This document shows, piece after piece, positions 59,051 through 64,000 of a stretch of DNA of 64,000 bases. Position 1 is the first letter of the stretch, and each line of letters begins with the position of its first letter. The notes under the pieces were generated by a model, which saw nothing but the letters and a program-made list of their open reading frames with translations, had not been told where the DNA came from and did not search any database. Position numbers and translations under genes: made by a program. Source of the DNA: Candidula unifasciata (taxonomy: Eukaryota > Mollusca > Gastropoda > Stylommatophora > Geomitridae); assembly GCA_905116865.2 (NCBI GenBank), contig CAJHNH020000207.1:1-64000 (forward strand), given 5' to 3'.

Positions 59051-59139
59051 TCTATCTGGCCGGCTAGGTCGTCTCCTCTCATTGTGCAGGTTTGGATCTG
59101 TCATCTCCTTCTGTGTTTTTGAGGCTTCAGCCCAAGTGA

Positions 59140-60740
59140 ACTGGGACGAGAAGTCCTCACTATAAGAAGGCTAGTAAACAAACATCGAACTGGGACGAGT
59201 CGTGCTTACTACATGAAGACTGATGAACCTACATCTAAAAGGCGCCAGCATTGTTTACTACAAGAAGGCTGGTAAACCAGCAATGAACTGGGGCGAGCAG
59301 TGCTCACTACAAGAAGATTGGTGAACCGGCAATGAACTGGGGTGAGCCCTGCTAACTACAAGAAGACTGGAGAACGAACATCGAACTGGGAGGAGCAATG
59401 CTCAATACAAGAAGACTGATAAACCATCAATGAACTAGGGCGAGCATTGCTCAATACACAAGGACTAGTAAACGAACATCGAACTAGAGCGAGCAGTACT
59501 CACTACAAGAAGACTGGTAAACGAACATGCTACTGGGGCAAGCAGTGCTCACTACAAAACGATTGGTGAACGAACATCAAACTGGAGCGAGCAGCGCTCA
59601 CTACAAGAAGACTGGTGAACCAGCAATGAACTGTGACGAGCAATGCTCAGTACAAGAAGACAGTTGAACGAACATCAAACTGGAGCGAGCAGCGCTCACT
59701 TCAAGAAGACTGGTAAACCAGCAATGAACTGGGTCGAGCAGTGCTCAATACAAGAAGACTGGTGAACCGGCAATGAACTAGGGCGAGCTTTGATCATCAC
59801 TACAAGAAGACTGGTGAACGAACATCGAACTGAGGCAAGCAGTGCTCACTACAAGAAGACTGGTGACCCAGCAATGAACTTGGGCGAGCAGTGTTCACTT
59901 AAAAAAAATGGTAAACGAACATCGAACTGGGGCGAGCAGTGCTTACTGCAAGAAGACTGGTCAACCAACACCGAACTGCGGCGAGCAGTTGCTCACTACA
60001 AAAAGGCTGGTGAACGAACATCGAACTGGGGCCAGCGGTGCTCACCACAGGAAGGTTGGTGAACGAACATAGAACTTGGGCGAGTAATGCTCAGTATAAA
60101 AAGACATTCCAACGAACATCAAACTAGGGCGAGTAGTGCTCACTATTAGAAGACATGTGAACGAACATCAAACTTGGGCGAGTAGTGCTTACTATAAGAA
60201 GACTAGTGAACGAGTATCGAACTTGGGCGAGCAGTGCTCACTACAGGAAGACTGGTAAACCAGCAATGAACTAGGGCGAGCAGTGCTCAATACACGAGGA
60301 CTAGTAAACGAACATAGAACTAGAGCGAGTAGTACTCACTACAAGAAGACTGGTGAACTAACATCTCACTGGGGCAAGCAGTGCTCACTACAAGAAGGCT
60401 GGTGAACGAACATCGAACTGGTGGGAGCAGAGCTTACTACAGGAAGACTGGCGTAACGGCAATAAACTGGGGCGAGCAATGCTCACCACAAGAAGACCGG
60501 AGAACCAGCATCGAACTGTTACAAGCAATGCTTACTACAATAAAATTGAGGAACCAGCAATGAACTGGTGCGAGCAGTGCTCACTACAAGAAGACTGGTG
60601 AATCTACATCGAACTGGAACGAGCAGTGCTCACTAAAAGAATACTGGTGAACTACATCAAACTTAGGCGAGCAGTGCTCATTACAAGAAGATAGTAAACG
60701 AACATCGAATTGAAGCGAGCAGGGTTCACTACAGAAGTCA
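59140..60740. repeat. 49-bp minisatellite, about 32 units
   Basis: The unit CAAGAAGACTGGTGAACGAA, CATCGAACTGGGGCGAGCAG, TGCTCACTA has a 49-nt period (CAAGAAGACT at 59702 and 59751). Units vary mainly at the CGAACATCGAAC / CCAGCAATGAAC block, suggesting two interleaved unit types. Open frames through it are artefacts. Confidence 0.95.
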
Positions 60741-60865
60741 ACCAAACAGAAATAAACACCAGATTGTACAATGCATTGGGAAAAAAAGCGCATAAACGAT
60801 CCTTATATCTTCCCCCCTTCCCACCCTACCCCAACACCTAGCTGAGGTTAATGGTCCAAGATAGA

Positions 60866-61136
60866 AGAAAAAGAAGAAGAAGAAGAAGAAGAAGAAGAAG
60901 AAGAAGAAGAAGAAGAAGAAGAAGAAGAAGAAGAAGAAGAAGAAGAAGGAGAAGGAGGAGGAGAAGAAGAAGAAGAAGAAGAAGAAGAAGAAGAAGAAGA
61001 AGAAGAAGAAGAAGAAGAAGAAGGAGAAGGAGGAGAAGAAGAAGAAGAAGAAGAAGAAGAAGAAGATGAAGAAGAAGAAGAAGAAGAAGAAGAAGAAGAA
61101 GAAGAAGAAGAAGAAGAAGAAGAAGAAGAAGAAGAA
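60866..61136. repeat. (GAA)n microsatellite, about 270 bp
   Basis: Nearly pure AAG/GAA with a few GGA and GAT variants. It starts directly after the sequence CTAGCTGAGGTTAATGGTCC, which also borders the array at 62375-62730. It resembles the GAA tails of LINE-C, LINE-D and SINE-E, so a retroelement-tail origin is possible. Confidence 0.97.
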
Positions 61137-61149
61137 AATCGTTGCTACG

Positions 61150-61680
61150 GAAAGTATCTTATTTAATGTACATGTAAAAATTGAACAGCTCTAAAAGTCT
61201 ATGGTTAAGCAAGGAGATAAAAATTAGAATTTTGAGAGCATGCATCTTCCTTGTGGCAACATACGGATGTGAGTCGTGGACTATCTCTCAGTCCTTAAGA
61301 AAGAGAATAGGGGCTTTTGAGCTGAAATGCTATAAAAAAAATTCTCAGAATATCTTGGACAAAGAAGATGAGAAACATTGACATCTTAAAAGATCTGAAC
61401 ATCAAGGAAGATTGGCTAATAAACAGCATCCTGACTCAGAAGCTGAAATATTTTGGTCATATCCAGCGCTACGACGGATAGGAAACAAATTATAGCAGAA
61501 GGCATGGTACCAGGAAGGAGGGGCAGGGGCCGACCGACACAAAGATGGGCACAGGATATAAGTGACTCCTTGAGTGTGCATGAGGCGGGAGAATTGGCGA
61601 GAGACCGAGTTTCTTTCAGGCAGACTGTGATGAGAGCGATGTTCTGCAAAGGACCTGCTACATGATGATGATGATGTTGT
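61150..61680 (+). pseudogene. LINE-B, C-terminal RT fragment
   Basis: It encodes SSKSLWLSKEIKIRILRACI, VATYGCESWTISQSLRKRIG, and after a frame change GRRGRGRPTQRWAQDISDSL, ending FCKGPAT with an ATGATGATGATG tail at 61665-61676. High similarity to 29429-30215 identifies the family. Confidence 0.85.
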
Positions 61681-61894
61681 CCTTGTAGAAGTTTCAGCTC
61701 AGGTTATCTTTCAGCGCATTGCCGAAGAATGGGAATATTATTACACAACTAAATTTTAACGCATTCTTTTAATTATAAGGCTGAATCTGATCGGTTGTAA
61801 TATATTTTTTTTTGGTGTTTAGAACATTAGGCAATTGTTGCTTGATTTTCATCTGTTACGTTACATTGATAAATGGACGAACAGTTGATCAGAC

Positions 61895-61900
<6 letters not shown>

Positions 61901-61979
<79 letters not shown>

Positions 61980-61981
61980 TT

Positions 61982-62019
<38 letters not shown>

Positions 62020-62179
62020 TCCTTTCTCTCCCTCTCTCTTTCTCTCTCTTCTTTCTCTCTCTCTGTGTCTCTCTCTTTTCTCTCTCTCCTTTCTCTCTCT
62101 CCTTTCTCTCTCTCTCCTTTCTCTCTCTCTCTCTTTCGCTCTCTCCTCTCTCTTTCGCTCTCTCCTCTCTTTCGCTCTC

Positions 62180-62231
<52 letters not shown>
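61901..62231. repeat. (CT)n-rich microsatellite, 330 bp
   Basis: CT repeats broken by TTT, CAT and GCT. Ser-Leu and Arg-Glu frames arise from it. Confidence 0.97.
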
Positions 62232-62233
<2 letters not shown>

Positions 62234-62374
62234 ACTGCTGCTGTTTGTTTTGTTTTCGTTTAATGCTTCCCAGCTGCGCTTTTTTTGGGGAACACTGGTT
62301 TGAATGTTCCCCTATTTATTCTAACTACTCTTCTGCGATCCCTATATACACGTAACACACTCCAGTTGAACTGG

Positions 62375-62730
62375 AAACATCGAACTGGAACAAGTCGTGC
62401 TCACTACATGAAGACTCGTGAACGAACATCCCGCTGGGGCAAGCAGTGCTCACTACAAGAAGGTTGGTGAACGAACATCGAAGTGGAGCGAGCAGTGCCT
62501 ACTACAAGAAGACTGGCGAAACGGCAATGAACTGGGGTGAGCAGTGCTCACCACAAGAAGACTAGTAAACCATGGCCAAACTTTAGTGCGAACTGGTGCG
62601 ACCAGTGCTCACTAAAAGAATACTGGTGAACTACATCGAACTTAGGCGAGCAGTGCTCACTACAAAAAGGCAAGTGAACGAACATTGAACTGAGGCGAGC
62701 AGGGCTCACTACAAGAAGGCAACCAAACAG
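62375..62730. repeat. 49-bp minisatellite, second block
   Basis: About seven units of the 49-bp repeat of 59140-60740, including the same two unit types. The block is bounded by the duplicated flanks described above. Confidence 0.92.
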
Positions 62731-62833
62731 AAATAAGCACCAGATTGTACAATGCTTTGGGGAAAAAAACGCATAAACGATCCTTACATCTTCACCCCTC
62801 CCCACTCTACCCCAACACCTAGCTGAGGTAAAT

Positions 62834-62912
<79 letters not shown>
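62834..62912. repeat. (CT)n microsatellite
   Basis: Almost perfect CT for about 79 nt. It is the duplicated counterpart of the tract at 61901-62231, but pure. Confidence 0.97.
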
Positions 62913-62916
<4 letters not shown>

Positions 62917-63302
62917 ACTGCTGCTGTTTGTTTTCATTCAATGCTTCCCAGCTGCGCTCATTTTGGGAAACACTGGTTTCAATGTTCCCTTATTTATTCT
63001 ATTTACTCTTCTGCGATCCCTATATACACGTTACACACTCCAGTTCAGTGTTTGCTTACTTCATATCGAGCTATTACTTCCCATAAAACTTGCCTATCGA
63101 CTCTGTCGAATGCTTCTTTCCTAGACTAGGAATGCCACACACACACACACAAGTTCTTATGGATTAGTTGTTCGTTTTTTCAAACAACGTTTTGAGTATA
63201 TCTACACACAAATGTAGTTTCATCAGTGGCCTCAGACTTGTTTATATTATCTTGTGCATATTGCCAGTCAATGAGGACAGTTAGTTGTAACCATATTGAT
63301 AT

Positions 63303-64000
63303 GGTGTAGCGAGGATCCACTAGGTTGTAGCGAGGAGCCACTAGGTTGTAGCGGGGATCCACTAGGTTGTAGCGGGGAGCCACTAGGTTGAAGCGGGGAG
63401 CCACTAGGTTGAAGCGTGGAGCCACAAGGTTGTAGCGGGGAGCGACTAGGTTTTAGCAGGAAACCACTAGGTTGTAGCGGGAAATCACTAGGTTGTTGCG
63501 GGAAACCACTAGGTTGTAGCGGGGATCCACTAGGGTGTAGGGGGGAGCCACTAGGTTGTAGCGGGGACCCACTAGGTTGTAGCGGGGAGCCACTAGGTTG
63601 TAGTGGGAAGCCACTAGGTTGTAGCGAGGACCCACTAAGGTGTAGCGGGGAGCCACTAGGTTGTAGCGGGGACCCACTAAGGTGTAGCGGGGAGCCGCTA
63701 GGTTGTAGCGGGGAGCCACTAGGTTGTAGCGGGGAGCAACTAGGTTGTAGCGGGGAGCCACTAGGGTAAGCGGGGAGCCACTAGGGTGAAGCGGGGAGCC
63801 ACTTGGTTGTAGCGGGGAGCCACTAGGTTGTAGCTAGTAGCCGTTAGGTTGTAGCGGGGAGCCACAAGAGTGTAGCGGGGATCCACTAGGGTGTAGCGGG
63901 GAGCCACTAGGGTGTAGCGGGGAGCCACTAAGGTGTAGCGGGGAGCAGTTAGGTTGTAGCGGGGAGCCACTAAGTTGTAGCGGGGAGCCACTAGGTTGTA
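63303..64000. repeat. 21-bp minisatellite, runs off the window
   Basis: The unit GTAGCGGGGAGCCACTAGGT then T has a 21-nt period, about 33 units to the window edge. As 21 is a multiple of 3, heptapeptide frames stay open on both strands (GEPLGCS on plus, APRYNLV on minus). No start, splice site or signal supports coding. Confidence 0.93.

Larger units (their letters stand above)
62232..63045. repeat. About 680-bp direct duplication linking CT tract and 49-bp repeats
   Basis: ACTACTGCTGCTGTTTGTTT ... ACACACTCCAGTT follows the CT tract both at 62231-62365 and at 62912-63045. Likewise CAGAAATAA(A/G)CACCAGA ... CACCTAGCTGAGGT ends the 49-bp arrays at both 60745-60850 and 62725-62830. The module order suggests unequal exchange within a larger repeat unit. 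Confidence 0.8.

Noticed and set aside
60851..61069. A 72-residue poly-Arg frame
   Set aside because: Produced by the (GAA)n/(AAG)n microsatellite.
61812..62355. Three overlapping Ser-Leu or Arg-Glu-rich frames up to 163 codons
   Set aside because: Entirely CT repeat; no motif or conserved start.
55801..64000. Upstream TRPC exons (S1-S5, ankyrin repeats)
   Set aside because: I searched the minus strand by eye for S4-S5 and S5 motifs and found none; they are probably outside the window.

Overview
The window is A+T-rich, intron-bearing animal DNA that is mostly repeats. There are no bacterial-style operons. I infer a lophotrochozoan, probably a mollusc, from the general look of the RTE/BovB-like and jockey/I-like LINEs, the many tRNA-derived SINEs and the dense minisatellites. 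The sequence itself does not prove that assignment.

One host gene can be supported: the 3' half of a TRPC-type cation channel on the minus strand, spread over about 18 kb. Four exons join in phase. They are the pore/S6 exon (55334-55532), the TRP-box exon with EWKFAR (51446-51673), a 67-nt exon (39381-39447) and the terminal exon with the stop codon (37406-37917). The ankyrin repeats and S1-S5 were not found and probably lie beyond position 64000. The introns hold SINEs, LINEs, hAT-like MITEs, foldback elements and a 1.7-kb minisatellite that starts about 50 bp from a splice donor.

Everything else is mobile or tandem DNA. I used shared sequence inside the window to define families. SINE-A to SINE-F are short interspersed repeats; A, B and F carry visible Pol III A/B-box-like heads. 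LINE-A to LINE-F are reverse-transcriptase fragments. There are three non-autonomous hAT-like elements with 8-bp duplications, three copies of a long-TIR foldback element, and two probable solo LTRs. Many are nested. The clearest stack is 23.7-27.4 kb: a LINE is split by an ORF1-only (gag-like zinc-knuckle) LINE derivative, which is itself split by a 554-bp solo LTR flanked by GCAAC.

Layout: 0-5 kb microsatellites, a 31-bp array and SINEs; 5-9 kb a hAT MITE and a 39-bp minisatellite split by a LINE; 9-17 kb LINE debris and a 1.48-kb LTR-like insertion; 17-23 kb SINEs, hAT and a foldback element; 23-30 kb the nested retroelement cluster; 30-36 kb SINEs and a 1.5-kb tandem duplication; 37-55.5 kb the TRPC gene with repeat-filled introns; 55.5-64 kb SINEs, a foldback element split by a LINE, 49-bp and 21-bp minisatellites and long CT/GAA tracts. 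The many low-complexity open frames (poly-Phe, Arg, Glu, Leu, Ser-Leu) are microsatellite translations, not genes.
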